DNA of 43,630 nucleotides from Planctomycetia bacterium. Lineage in GTDB: Bacteria > Planctomycetota > MHYJ01 > WSZJ01. The stretch spans positions 1-43,630 of the forward strand of contig JADLHC010000054.1 of the NCBI GenBank assembly GCA_020849035.1. Reading direction: 5' to 3'. Of this stretch, positions 17,792 to 25,669 are shown piece after piece. Every line of letters starts with the position of its first letter. Position 1 is the first letter of the stretch. The translations under genes and the position numbers were made by a program. Under the pieces are notes generated by a model. That model did not search any database, was not told the origin of the DNA, and saw only the letters and a program-made list of their open reading frames with translations.

Positions 17792-18222
17792 GCGGAAGCG
17801 AGAAGGTCCCTCGGCTCGTCTTGGTCGAAAGTGACGCGGGGAAGGTCACGTTCAAGATCGACGTCCCTGCGATCCCCGGCGCGACGATGGAGGAACTGCT
17901 CGACGCCCGCGACTGGCTGATCGGGCTGGCAGGGACCCTGCGGGACCGCGCCATCGACACCGCGCCGATCGACGAGGAGATCGCCCGCCGCCCGTTCGAC
18001 CCGGAGGGCGACGAGGATCTGGAGTCCGCCGCCGAGGACGTCGTCCGTGAGATGCTCATGGAGGAGATCGTGGAGTTCGCGCCACGCACCCTGTGGCGCC
18101 TCATGCGCGCTCACGGTGAAGTGACGGCGCTGGTGAGCGTCGTTGCCACGAGTGGCGACGTGCCCCAGCTCTTGCGCCAACGCGCGTCCTGTGCGCTCGA
18201 GGCGCTCGGAGGCGGCCGATGA
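17788..18222 (+). CDS. hypothetical acidic protein
   Basis: This 144-residue acidic protein is unrecognised. It has a short N-terminal beta part (PRLVLVESDAGKVTFKIDVPAIPGATM) followed by helices (MEELLDARDWLIGLAGTLRDRA; ESAAEDVVREMLMEEIVEFAPRTLWRLMRAHGEVTALVSVV). It overlaps the upstream gene by 4 nt (ATGA) and the downstream gene by 4 nt (ATGA). No signal peptide, metal-binding cluster or catalytic motif is visible. Confidence 0.6.
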   Translation: MSGSEKVPRLVLVESDAGKVTFKIDVPAIPGATMEELLDARDWLIGLAGTLRDRAIDTAPIDEEIARRPFDPEGDEDLESAAEDVVREMLMEEIVEFAPRTLWRLMRAHGEVTALVSVVATSGDVPQLLRQRASCALEALGGGR

Positions 18223-18434
18223 GCGCCACCCCCGACATCGCCGCCCTCCGCCGCCACTTGCGCGCCCAGGAACGCGCCAGCCGTCGCGACGCGGCCCTCC
18301 ACGCATGTCAGGCGCTCGCGTGCATCCGGCGAAAGCGGTTCTTCCTCGCAGTCACCGAGCTGATCGAGGCGGAAGTCGCGCATCACGAGGCGGAGGCGGT
18401 GAAGAGGGCGTTGGACGCGATGCGTAAGGCATAG
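18219..18434 (+). CDS. small hypothetical basic helical protein
   Basis: A 71-residue product with two long helices (DIAALRRHLRAQERASRRDAALHACQAL; FFLAVTELIEAEVAHHEAEAVKRALDAM), perhaps a hairpin or coiled coil. It is the last gene of the coupled four-gene set and overlaps the upstream stop by 4 nt. Not recognised. Confidence 0.55.
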   Translation: MSATPDIAALRRHLRAQERASRRDAALHACQALACIRRKRFFLAVTELIEAEVAHHEAEAVKRALDAMRKA

Positions 18435-18490
18435 AACTGGTCGCACGCTCTCTGTGACAGGATCGCCGCTCCCCCGTGTATCCTGACGCC

Positions 18491-20041
18491 ATGCCACGCA
18501 AAGTCCGGATGGCCATCATCCCGCTGGCCGCGCTTGCGATCTTGCTCTTGATCCGCTTCCAGCGACCTCGCTATGCCGCGGCACCGGACAACATGCGGGT
18601 TGAGCCGCCCCTCAACGAATCCGCCAGTTCGACGTCAGCGAATCTCCGGGCGCCAGCGGCAGATCCGCAGAACCCGGCAGAGCCGACACCAACTCCACTC
18701 GGCCCGCTTCACATCTTCGGCCGAGTCGTCCGTTGGGACAGGTCGCCCGCCGCTGGGTGCCGAGTGGATCTCTCGGTCTGTGAACCCGGACCCGAGGCGA
18801 GGGAGTGTCGAAACGAGGTCGCGAACAGTAACGGGGAGTTTCGGTTCGAATCTCTGACGGTTGGGACCTACCGGGTCAGCGCGACGTCTGAGGCAGGCTT
18901 CGTTGATGTGGCGGATGTGGTGGACCTGTCGGCAACCGGCAGCCAGGAGAACCTGCTTCTGGTCTTGCCCGACGTGCGTCACATCACGGTGACAGTCGTT
19001 GATTCCCAGGGAGCCGGGGTCCCCGGCTCGAGAGTGACGATCCACTCTGGCAAGGAAGAACGCCAGAGTGTTACCGACGACAGGGGGATCTCTCGCGAGA
19101 CCGTCGCTGGCAATGAGATGGTCATCAAGGTACTCCCGCCGAGCGATGGGCCGCGGTGCTTCCTGACGCCACGCGCCATCGGGCTCCGACTACCCGAGGA
19201 ATCCGCCCGCGTCGTCCTGGAGGACGCCGGCATCGCGACTGGTGTCATCTGGCTCGAACAACAGGATCGAGGATGGAGCGGAGTGCCAGTCTTGACTCTC
19301 CTCGGCGAACGCGAAGTCTCCCGAACCACCGCAGGCGCTGGAGGGAGCTTCCGCGCTATCGTCCCAATCGGCTCCACCGTGACCCTCGAAGTGGAGAATC
19401 TGGAGTTTGCGTTCCACCGAGATGTCGCGATGGGAAGCTACCCAGAGGGCCGACTCGAAGGAGTACGGGCGGGTGACCAGGACCTCAGGCTGGTCGTCCG
19501 CCTGCGGCCCATGAGTCAGAGCCTGCGTGTGGTAATTCAAGATCCCGACGGACGGGGCGTTCCAAACGCGAGGGTCGGGTTTCGCCCCGGGGGCAGGATC
19601 AGCACGCTGAACTTCGATGCGAACGAAATCGGCGTGGCTGAGATCGCCCGACTTCCTGATTGCGACTTGGATGTGTACGCCAACCTGCCGAAGGACATGG
19701 AGGGCACGGAAGATTGGTGGCGCCCCGCTGCCCTTCGGGTACGCCCCGCGGGTCAGGAGGTGGTTCTGAGCTTCTCCAAGGGAATTCGGCTCAAGGGGAC
19801 AGTGCTCGGTCCCGACGGCGAGCCGCAAGTCGGGGCGTGCCTACAGTCCGCTCAGACTCAGCCGTACGCGACGTTCTCAGACTCGAGCGGCCGATTCAGC
19901 CTGCTCGTTGACGGATCTGGCGTGGCGTCCATCAGCATCCAGGTATCGGCGAGTATCGGGAAGGAACGGCTCGTTGCGAAGCTCACTGGCGTCGATCCTC
20001 GAGGTGGAGAGGTCGTGGTCCGGTTGCAGCCGGAGAAGTAG
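18491..20041 (+). CDS. anchored protein with carboxypeptidase-regulatory-like (CarboxypepD_reg) repeats
   Basis: The 516-residue protein starts at the second Met (MPRKVRMAIIPLAALAILLLIRF), giving a positively charged N terminus and one membrane helix. After a Pro/Thr linker come several transthyretin-like beta-sandwich domains of the carboxypeptidase-regulatory type. Typical motifs are GRVVRWDRSPAAGCRVDL ... NGEFRFESLTVGTYRVSA, VVDSQGAGVPGSRVTI ... TDDRGISRETV, VIQDPDGRGVPNARVGF and LGPDGEPQVGACLQS ... DSSGRFSLLV. Most of the chain lies outside the cytoplasm. Such proteins are common in planctomycetes and are thought to mediate adhesion or binding. No enzymatic domain is visible. The gene stands alone. 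Confidence 0.8.
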   Translation: MPRKVRMAIIPLAALAILLLIRFQRPRYAAAPDNMRVEPPLNESASSTSANLRAPAADPQNPAEPTPTPLGPLHIFGRVVRWDRSPAAGCRVDLSVCEPGPEARECRNEVANSNGEFRFESLTVGTYRVSATSEAGFVDVADVVDLSATGSQENLLLVLPDVRHITVTVVDSQGAGVPGSRVTIHSGKEERQSVTDDRGISRETVAGNEMVIKVLPPSDGPRCFLTPRAIGLRLPEESARVVLEDAGIATGVIWLEQQDRGWSGVPVLTLLGEREVSRTTAGAGGSFRAIVPIGSTVTLEVENLEFAFHRDVAMGSYPEGRLEGVRAGDQDLRLVVRLRPMSQSLRVVIQDPDGRGVPNARVGFRPGGRISTLNFDANEIGVAEIARLPDCDLDVYANLPKDMEGTEDWWRPAALRVRPAGQEVVLSFSKGIRLKGTVLGPDGEPQVGACLQSAQTQPYATFSDSSGRFSLLVDGSGVASISIQVSASIGKERLVAKLTGVDPRGGEVVVRLQPEK

Positions 20042-20217
20042 GGTGGGGTCGGAGCTGGAGACCCGCAGCGGGTGGACTTCGCGCGGGGGAAGTTGCCGCA
20101 CCGACCGTGGCGTCGAGCCGGAAGAGCAGCCCGCTATTGATTCGGCGGAGTCGGCGCGGAATACTCCCTGCTCCGGTGGGTGAGGTCATTTGACGGACGG
20201 TTTCTGGAGCGGCAAGG

Positions 20218-21102
20218 ATGCGTGTGGCGATCTTCATCGACGGGAAGAACTTCTTCGAGGGCTGGAGAGACACCTCCGGCGGCCGCGACATCGACTTCCG
20301 CAGGCTCTCGCCCTGGGTGACCCGCGTTGCGGGCGGAACCCACCACGTCGGGTCGCACTACTACACGGGCGTCGAGGCAACGGTCCCTCCGACCCCGAGC
20401 CAGGAGCGACTGGAGAAGTTCCTCGACATGCTGGAGGAGATGCCTGGCTTCTTCGTCCACCGGTTCGACCAGCGCCAGCGGAGCCAGACCTGCGCGACCT
20501 GCGGGCACGCTCACACCTTCTCCCAGGCGAAGGAGGTGGACACGACGATGGTCTCGGACATGCTGCGCCTGGCCGCGGGCAACGCCTTCGAGATCGCGGT
20601 CCTCATGTCGGGCGACGCCGATCTGGTTCCCGCCGTCGAGGGCGTCCGGTCGCTGGGCAGGAAGGTCCTCGTCGCGACCTGGGGAAGCAGCGGCCTGTCC
20701 GCTCGCATCCGGAAGGTCGCGTTCGACCACATCGACCTGACCGCAGGCCTGGCGGAATTCGGGCGCCAGGGCTTCGGATACGCGGCCACGGGAGCGCCCA
20801 CGTTCGCCCACGGCGCGACATCCGGGCCGCCTCCCGCCTTCCCCGCGCCGGCAGCGCCCGTGACGCCGCTGTCGAACGATCCCGCCGTGTACGAAGCCGC
20901 CATGGTCGACGAGCTGGGAAAGGCGCAGGCGGCGATGCCCGGCGGCTACATCGGGGCGCACTTCTTCGTGACGAGGTGGCGGAGCGCGAAGCTCCCCGAG
21001 ATCCCCGACTTCCGACGGCGCATCCTGGACCGGCTGCAGGAGCAGGGACGGGCCGAGGTGTACCTGACGGACGATGGGGTGCAGGCGGTACGGGTGAAGT
21101 AG
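20218..21102 (+). CDS. NYN-domain (PIN-like) RNase-like protein with C-terminal OST-HTH/LOTUS-like region
   Basis: The 294-residue protein has an N-terminal NYN domain, the PIN-like fold of metal-dependent RNases. Visible acidic residues are D9 (IFIDGKNFF), D108 (KEVDTTMVSDML) with D114, and D133/D135 (MSGDADLVPAV). A CATCGH motif (C92, C95) lies in a loop before the second acidic residue and may hold a metal. After a Pro/Ala linker at about 190-225, residues 230-294 (AAMVDELGKAQAAMPGGYIGAHFFVTRW ... RILDRLQEQGRAEVYLTDDGVQAVRV) look like the winged-helix OST-HTH/LOTUS domain that often follows NYN and binds RNA. A protein kinase gene begins 27 nt downstream on the same strand, suggesting a two-gene operon. 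Confidence 0.8.
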   Translation: MRVAIFIDGKNFFEGWRDTSGGRDIDFRRLSPWVTRVAGGTHHVGSHYYTGVEATVPPTPSQERLEKFLDMLEEMPGFFVHRFDQRQRSQTCATCGHAHTFSQAKEVDTTMVSDMLRLAAGNAFEIAVLMSGDADLVPAVEGVRSLGRKVLVATWGSSGLSARIRKVAFDHIDLTAGLAEFGRQGFGYAATGAPTFAHGATSGPPPAFPAPAAPVTPLSNDPAVYEAAMVDELGKAQAAMPGGYIGAHFFVTRWRSAKLPEIPDFRRRILDRLQEQGRAEVYLTDDGVQAVRVK

Positions 21103-21129
21103 CATCAACGGAACAATAGGACCACGCTC

Positions 21130-23214
21130 ATGCAGCCCGTCGCAGAAGTCTCACCGACTCAGCAGGCTCTGCTAGCCGAAGTTTGGCGCGCGACAGAGTC
21201 GACCGGAGCTGGGCCGGATCATGAGGAGTTCTACGCGCGTCACTCTGACCAAATCGCCGCCCTCGACGAGTTGTTCGCCTGGCAGCTCCTCAAGAACGAC
21301 GAGTCCGGCCTACAAGTTACATCACTGGGATTCTTGAGCCTGCCCGCCGGAACCCAGGAGGCATTTCTCCGAGTGAGCGAGAGTCTGTACAAGGCGCTCC
21401 AGAATCACCAGCGAGCCAGTCCGAAGTCTAGCGTCGATGTGAAGGGGCTCTGCGAGTCCCTGGGCCTGTCCGAGGAATCATTTGCCAGGCACTTCGCCGA
21501 ACTGCGGAGATTCGGGCTTTCCTTCTCTGGTCGTTTTCAAGTTGGACATCCCTTGGCAGCTTGGTCGATAGCCTTGAATAGTCAGATCTTCAGGGCCCAG
21601 AGCGTGGCCGAACTCATCTCGCAACAGAGCTCGATGATTAGGCAGCAAATTCAAAGCTATCAGCCAAGGCGAGCGGCCGGCCATTCAAGTACCTTGACGA
21701 ACAACCAATCGAGAGACATCTCAATGTCCACGCTTCATGGCTGGAGGAAGGGCAAGAGAATCGGTAGTGGCGGCGGAGCGGAGGGAGTTTATGAAGCCAC
21801 GCGCAGGGACGAGGCTGGAGCGGATATCGAGGCGCTTAGCGACGATCTCGGGGAGAAGGTTGTGCAAGTGATGCGTCCGGGAATCGTCGATGACCGTCGG
21901 AAATGGAAAGAGGACTTCTTCGAAATCGTGTGTCGAGTCGCACGACTTGCCAACATCCCCGAAGAAGTCGGCGCTCTAAAAGTGTACGTCCGCGACGGCG
22001 ATCCCGACCTCGACGCTATTGTCCAAGATCGCGTGAAGAGAGAAGTGCGCGCGATGCAGGAACTTGCAGGAAATCCGCATTCCATTCGACTGTTGGATCA
22101 CGAGATCGGACCGCGGCCTTGGATTGTGACCGAGTACCACCGCGCTGGCTCTCTCGCTGAGGAGCCGATGCGGCAGCGATTCAAAGGGGATTTCGTCGGG
22201 GCATTGCGAGCACTGCAGCCGATTGCGGACGTTCTGGCGGACATTCATTCGAGGGGCTGGGTGCATCGAGACATCGCTCCGAAGAATATTTTTGTGAGTA
22301 GTACGGGGTCCTTCGTCCTTGGCGATTGGGGCATCGTTAGGCGGGACGATCCGGAGATCACCGGACTCACGCAACCGGGCCAAGTCATGGGCACGAAAGA
22401 TATGATGCCTGCCTGGGTGCGGAATAAGAGCCTGAAGGAGTGGCCTGCGAATGCGGATGTCTACTCCTGGGGCAAGACTCTGTGGATGCTGATCGACGGG
22501 GGTATCGAGCCAGTGCCTCGAGAGTACTGGAAAGAAGACGAGTACAACCTAATGAAGCGATTTGCAGGCACGCGGGGGATCGCCCAACTCGATGAGATCC
22601 TCGCCCGCACGGTCGTCGAACGGCCAGACGCCTGCCTAAAGGATGGTGCGGCATTGCTGGAGTTGGTCAACCAAGTCCTTCGGGACATCGAGGGTGGATT
22701 CGTTCGGCCCGGACACTTCGGAGGTCAGTCATGTAGGGTTTGCGGCGAAGGAAAGTACATCGAGAGCGACTCTCCAAGTCGAGCGGGACTGTGGAGCCAC
22801 GTGCATCAGGCGCGCCACCTCGTGCCACTCGGACTTCAAGAACAACGCTGGATCATCGCCGCTGCTGCGTGTTCCCAGTGTGGACATGCGGAGTACTTCG
22901 TGTGGCCGCCCAAGGGGCCGGCAAGTGTACAGGACCTCACCGAAGGGCTCCTAGACTCTCGGGTTTCAGTGCGCGCCTGTTGTGCGGCGAATCTGGAGTC
23001 CCACCAAGATCGGTCGGCTGAACGCGTTGCGGAGGCGCTGGCGAAGGAGACGAACCTGCACGTGCGATTGAAACTGATACAGCTACTCTCGAGATCGGGA
23101 AGACACGCACGCGCCCTTGAAGTGCTGGACAAGATCGCGACTTCCGACCCGGACCCACGCAATCGAGAAGAAGCACGGCTGGCAGCGGTCGAGATGCGGA
23201 AACGCCCTGCCTAG
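21130..23214 (+). CDS. protein kinase-like protein with zinc-ribbon and HEAT-like C terminus
   Basis: This 694-residue protein has a ~200-residue N-terminal region with winged-helix character, then a Hanks-type Ser/Thr kinase domain. Kinase signatures: glycine-rich loop IGSGGGAEGVY at 211-221; candidate ATP lysine in GALKVY near 284; alpha-C glutamate near 305 (KREVRAM); VHRDIAPKNIFV at 378-389 with HRD and the catalytic Asn; and DWG at 399-401 in place of DFG. About 60 residues are inserted between the glycine loop and the lysine strand. After the kinase come CRVCG and CSQCGH, a split zinc ribbon, then HEAT-like helices (SVRACCAANLESH; LHVRLKLIQLLSRSG). There is no transmembrane helix, unlike many bacterial PASTA-type kinases. 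The pairing with an upstream NYN gene suggests a signalling or defence module. That role is inferred. Confidence 0.8.
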   Translation: MQPVAEVSPTQQALLAEVWRATESTGAGPDHEEFYARHSDQIAALDELFAWQLLKNDESGLQVTSLGFLSLPAGTQEAFLRVSESLYKALQNHQRASPKSSVDVKGLCESLGLSEESFARHFAELRRFGLSFSGRFQVGHPLAAWSIALNSQIFRAQSVAELISQQSSMIRQQIQSYQPRRAAGHSSTLTNNQSRDISMSTLHGWRKGKRIGSGGGAEGVYEATRRDEAGADIEALSDDLGEKVVQVMRPGIVDDRRKWKEDFFEIVCRVARLANIPEEVGALKVYVRDGDPDLDAIVQDRVKREVRAMQELAGNPHSIRLLDHEIGPRPWIVTEYHRAGSLAEEPMRQRFKGDFVGALRALQPIADVLADIHSRGWVHRDIAPKNIFVSSTGSFVLGDWGIVRRDDPEITGLTQPGQVMGTKDMMPAWVRNKSLKEWPANADVYSWGKTLWMLIDGGIEPVPREYWKEDEYNLMKRFAGTRGIAQLDEILARTVVERPDACLKDGAALLELVNQVLRDIEGGFVRPGHFGGQSCRVCGEGKYIESDSPSRAGLWSHVHQARHLVPLGLQEQRWIIAAAACSQCGHAEYFVWPPKGPASVQDLTEGLLDSRVSVRACCAANLESHQDRSAERVAEALAKETNLHVRLKLIQLLSRSGRHARALEVLDKIATSDPDPRNREEARLAAVEMRKRPA

Positions 23215-23691
23215 CACGTCCCAGACAATGTTCCCTAAGTACACAATGCACGCAGAGTCCCTAATGCTCGCCGTAACATTGTGACTTGTCAGTAATTTGC
23301 GCATTTCCATCATAATGAGCACAAATCTGAGGGGGGCGGTGGGGCGCGGGAGGGGTCGGCCGGGGGTCCTGGGGAGGGAATTCCACCCCCAATTTCCCCC
23401 GGAAAACGCACAGAATCTCCCGTTTTCTCCCGTTTTTCCCCCGTTTCCAACCACTTTTCAGCCACGTTCACGTCGCGCTCCAGAGGGAAACTCGAATTTT
23501 GTGGCAGAGTCCGGGGGGTGGCGGGAAGGCGCCGCAGAATCCGGCCTGCGGTTCGAAGTTGAGGCCGGACAGTCACTTATGTCAACACGAGCCGTCGAAC
23601 GCTCGGCCCGGAGGCGCACTTCCTGCCACAAAATTCGCCCGCTCGCCCCGCGCACCCGATGGCTCGGTAGAGAGCCACTTCCCTCCCCCGC
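23215..23691. other. intergenic region with G-runs and a 15-bp inverted repeat
   Basis: I see no gene here. It lies between two genes that converge on it. It contains a run of G tracts on the plus strand (about 23327-23375), able in principle to form a quadruplex, then a T/C-rich stretch with repeated CCCGTTT units (about 23420-23450). A perfect 15-bp inverted repeat, CGAATTTTGTGGCAG at 23493-23507 and its complement at 23623-23637, flanks 115 bp. No T-rich hairpin terminator is obvious. Confidence 0.5.
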
Positions 23692-25209
23692 CTACAGCCA
23701 GAGGCCGCGCGGGATGTTCCCGAACATCGGGGGGATCGGCGGAAAGAGCCGGTCCGTCGCCCACCGACGGGGGTCGTACCCGGCGGGGACCTGGGCGATG
23801 ACCTGCTGGCGCAGCTGCGTCACGGCTGCGGAGAGCGTGTCCACGAAGTCGTCGTGGTCGCCGCGTGGGAAGGTCAGGAGTTCGCGTTCGACCTCGACCA
23901 GCCAGGGCGCCCCGGAAGGGAACCAGACTCTTCCCTGCTCCATGAGGGGCGTGGCGGCCATGGCGCGGCTGAACTTGTCCTTGTCGACTTTGATCTCGCG
24001 CACGGGAAGGCCCTCCCGCACCGCCTGCTGCACGATCGCGAGCTGGAAGCCGACCGACTCGACCCCGACGTAGGCCGGGCGCCAGAGGGCCAAAGCCTGC
24101 CGCATCTGCGGCACGATGTCCGGGCCCTCGAGACGCCGGCGGACGACGTCGAGGAGGAAGAGCCGCTGGGGCTGCTGCCGGGTCGCCCCCCAGGTCGAGA
24201 TCACCGTGTAGTCGGCGCTCGTGCGCGTGGAGGTCGCAAGGTCGCAGGTGGTGAACCTCGTCAGGGACTCCAGGGGCACATCGAGCTCGGCCGCCCGGAT
24301 CGCGCTATCCGTGCGAGTGAAGTACCGGAACCACTCCCGCTTGAAGAGCCCGCCGCCCAACGGCGCAGGGGCCTGCTGGAGCTGGCCGGCGGCCCCGTAG
24401 GAGCCGAGCTGCGCCTTGAGGTCGTCGACCTCCTTCCTGCCGAAGCGGGCGGGCCAGAGGAGATCCCCGTCCTCCTTCCGGGGATCCTCCCATCCGATGG
24501 ACGTCCGGGTCCTGGCGCCGTCGAACTCCGCAGGAAGGCGCAAGACCTCCCAGCCGCCCTGCCTCGCCACGTGTCCCGCGAGATCCGACTCGTGGACGCG
24601 CTGCATCACGATCACTCGGCGGGACGTCCGGGGGTCGTTCGCGCGAGTGCTCATGACCTGATCCCACCAGTCGAGCGCGCCCTGGCGCACGATGTCCGAC
24701 TCCGACTCCACGATGTTGTGCGGGTCGTCGACGCAGATGAAGTCCCCGCCCTCCCCCGTGATGGCGCCCCCGACGGAGGTCGCGATCCGGAACCCTCCCC
24801 GGTCGTTGTCGAAGCGGCTCTTCAGGTTCTGGTCCTCCGACAGATGGAAGACGTCGCCGAACGCCTGCCTGTACCAGGGCGACTCGATCAGCCGACGGCA
24901 CTTCAGCGAGTCCCGGATGGAGAGCGAAGCCGCGTAGGAGGCGAAGAGCCAGCGAGTGGCCGGCTGCGACGTCCACACCCACGTCGGCCAGAAGACCGCG
25001 ACCGCCAGGCTCTTCATGTGCCGGGGCGGGATGCAGATGACGAGGTTGCGGATCTCCCCGCGCGTCACCGCCTCGAGGTGTTCGCAGATCGCGTCGATGT
25101 GCCAGCCCGGCGTGAAGGGCGTCTGCGGCTCGACGATCGGCCACGCGAGCCTGACGTACTCACGCAGGCTCCGCCTCGCCAACTCCGCCTTCAGCCCCAA
25201 GGGCGTCAT
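23692..25209 (-). CDS. terL: phage terminase large subunit (TerL)
   Basis: The packaging motor and nuclease. The ATPase part shows a Walker A variant PPRHMKS, the form used in many terminases of this group, and a Walker B strand FICVDDPHN. The C-terminal RNase H-like nuclease has CDLATSTRTSADYTV as the first acidic strand, VGVESVGFQ, and DHDDFVD near the end, so it appears complete. An ATG at 25209 gives about 505 residues and opens into LKAELARRSLREYVRLAWPIVEP, the usual start of the family. A TTG at 25260 would extend it by 17 residues. The start overlaps the end of the small-subunit gene. No portal or capsid gene follows; downstream is the gene-free stretch 23215-23691. Confidence 0.9.
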   Translation of the reverse strand: MTPLGLKAELARRSLREYVRLAWPIVEPQTPFTPGWHIDAICEHLEAVTRGEIRNLVICIPPRHMKSLAVAVFWPTWVWTSQPATRWLFASYAASLSIRDSLKCRRLIESPWYRQAFGDVFHLSEDQNLKSRFDNDRGGFRIATSVGGAITGEGGDFICVDDPHNIVESESDIVRQGALDWWDQVMSTRANDPRTSRRVIVMQRVHESDLAGHVARQGGWEVLRLPAEFDGARTRTSIGWEDPRKEDGDLLWPARFGRKEVDDLKAQLGSYGAAGQLQQAPAPLGGGLFKREWFRYFTRTDSAIRAAELDVPLESLTRFTTCDLATSTRTSADYTVISTWGATRQQPQRLFLLDVVRRRLEGPDIVPQMRQALALWRPAYVGVESVGFQLAIVQQAVREGLPVREIKVDKDKFSRAMAATPLMEQGRVWFPSGAPWLVEVERELLTFPRGDHDDFVDTLSAAVTQLRQQVIAQVPAGYDPRRWATDRLFPPIPPMFGNIPRGLWL

Positions 25210-25669
25210 CCCGGGCGGCAGGGGGAGGCTCTTCTTCCTGTTTGTCGAGGAGTCGTTCAAGGTCCTTCAGCTCCTGTTCGGTGTACTTCGAGTAATCGAA
25301 AGCAGGTGCAGGCGCCTGCTGGTGCTCGATCCGTCCTTCGGTCTTCACGTCGAGCTTGGTGCGCCCGTACGCGTCGGGGTGGCGGCGTTCGAGAAGCCAG
25401 GCCGCGGCCTGCCAGTTGGACTTCGCGGCCGCCCGGATGAGCGCCAGGCACTGCGCAGCCGCCTTGCCTTCGGCCTCCCGAACGGCGACGGCGAATGCGT
25501 AGTACGGCCCTTCGCCGTCCGCGTCACCCCGCTTCACCCACCGCCGCACGGTCTCGCGGCTGAGACGGGCGAAGCTGGCCGCCACCTCGTACGTGGCGCC
25601 GATCGAGATGGCCTGCACGACGGCCTCCTGGATCTCCGGCGTGAGTTTGGGTTTCCGGCCGCGCGGCAT
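25160..25669 (-). CDS. terS: terminase small subunit-like HTH protein (TerS)
   Basis: The 169-residue protein begins RGRKPKLTPEIQEAVVQAISIGATYEVAASFARLSRETVRRWVKRG, a helix-turn-helix of the type found in terminase small subunits that bind pac/cos DNA. A helical middle (YYAFAVAVREAEGKAAAQCLALIRAAAKSNWQAAAWLLERRHPDAYGR) follows, typical of the oligomerisation region. The C terminus is acidic and Pro/Ala-rich, as expected for the part that contacts TerL. It directly precedes and overlaps terL, and it starts at the last base of the methyltransferase stop. Confidence 0.8.
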   Translation of the reverse strand: MPRGRKPKLTPEIQEAVVQAISIGATYEVAASFARLSRETVRRWVKRGDADGEGPYYAFAVAVREAEGKAAAQCLALIRAAAKSNWQAAAWLLERRHPDAYGRTKLDVKTEGRIEHQQAPAPAFDYSKYTEQELKDLERLLDKQEEEPPPAARDDALGAEGGVGEAEPA

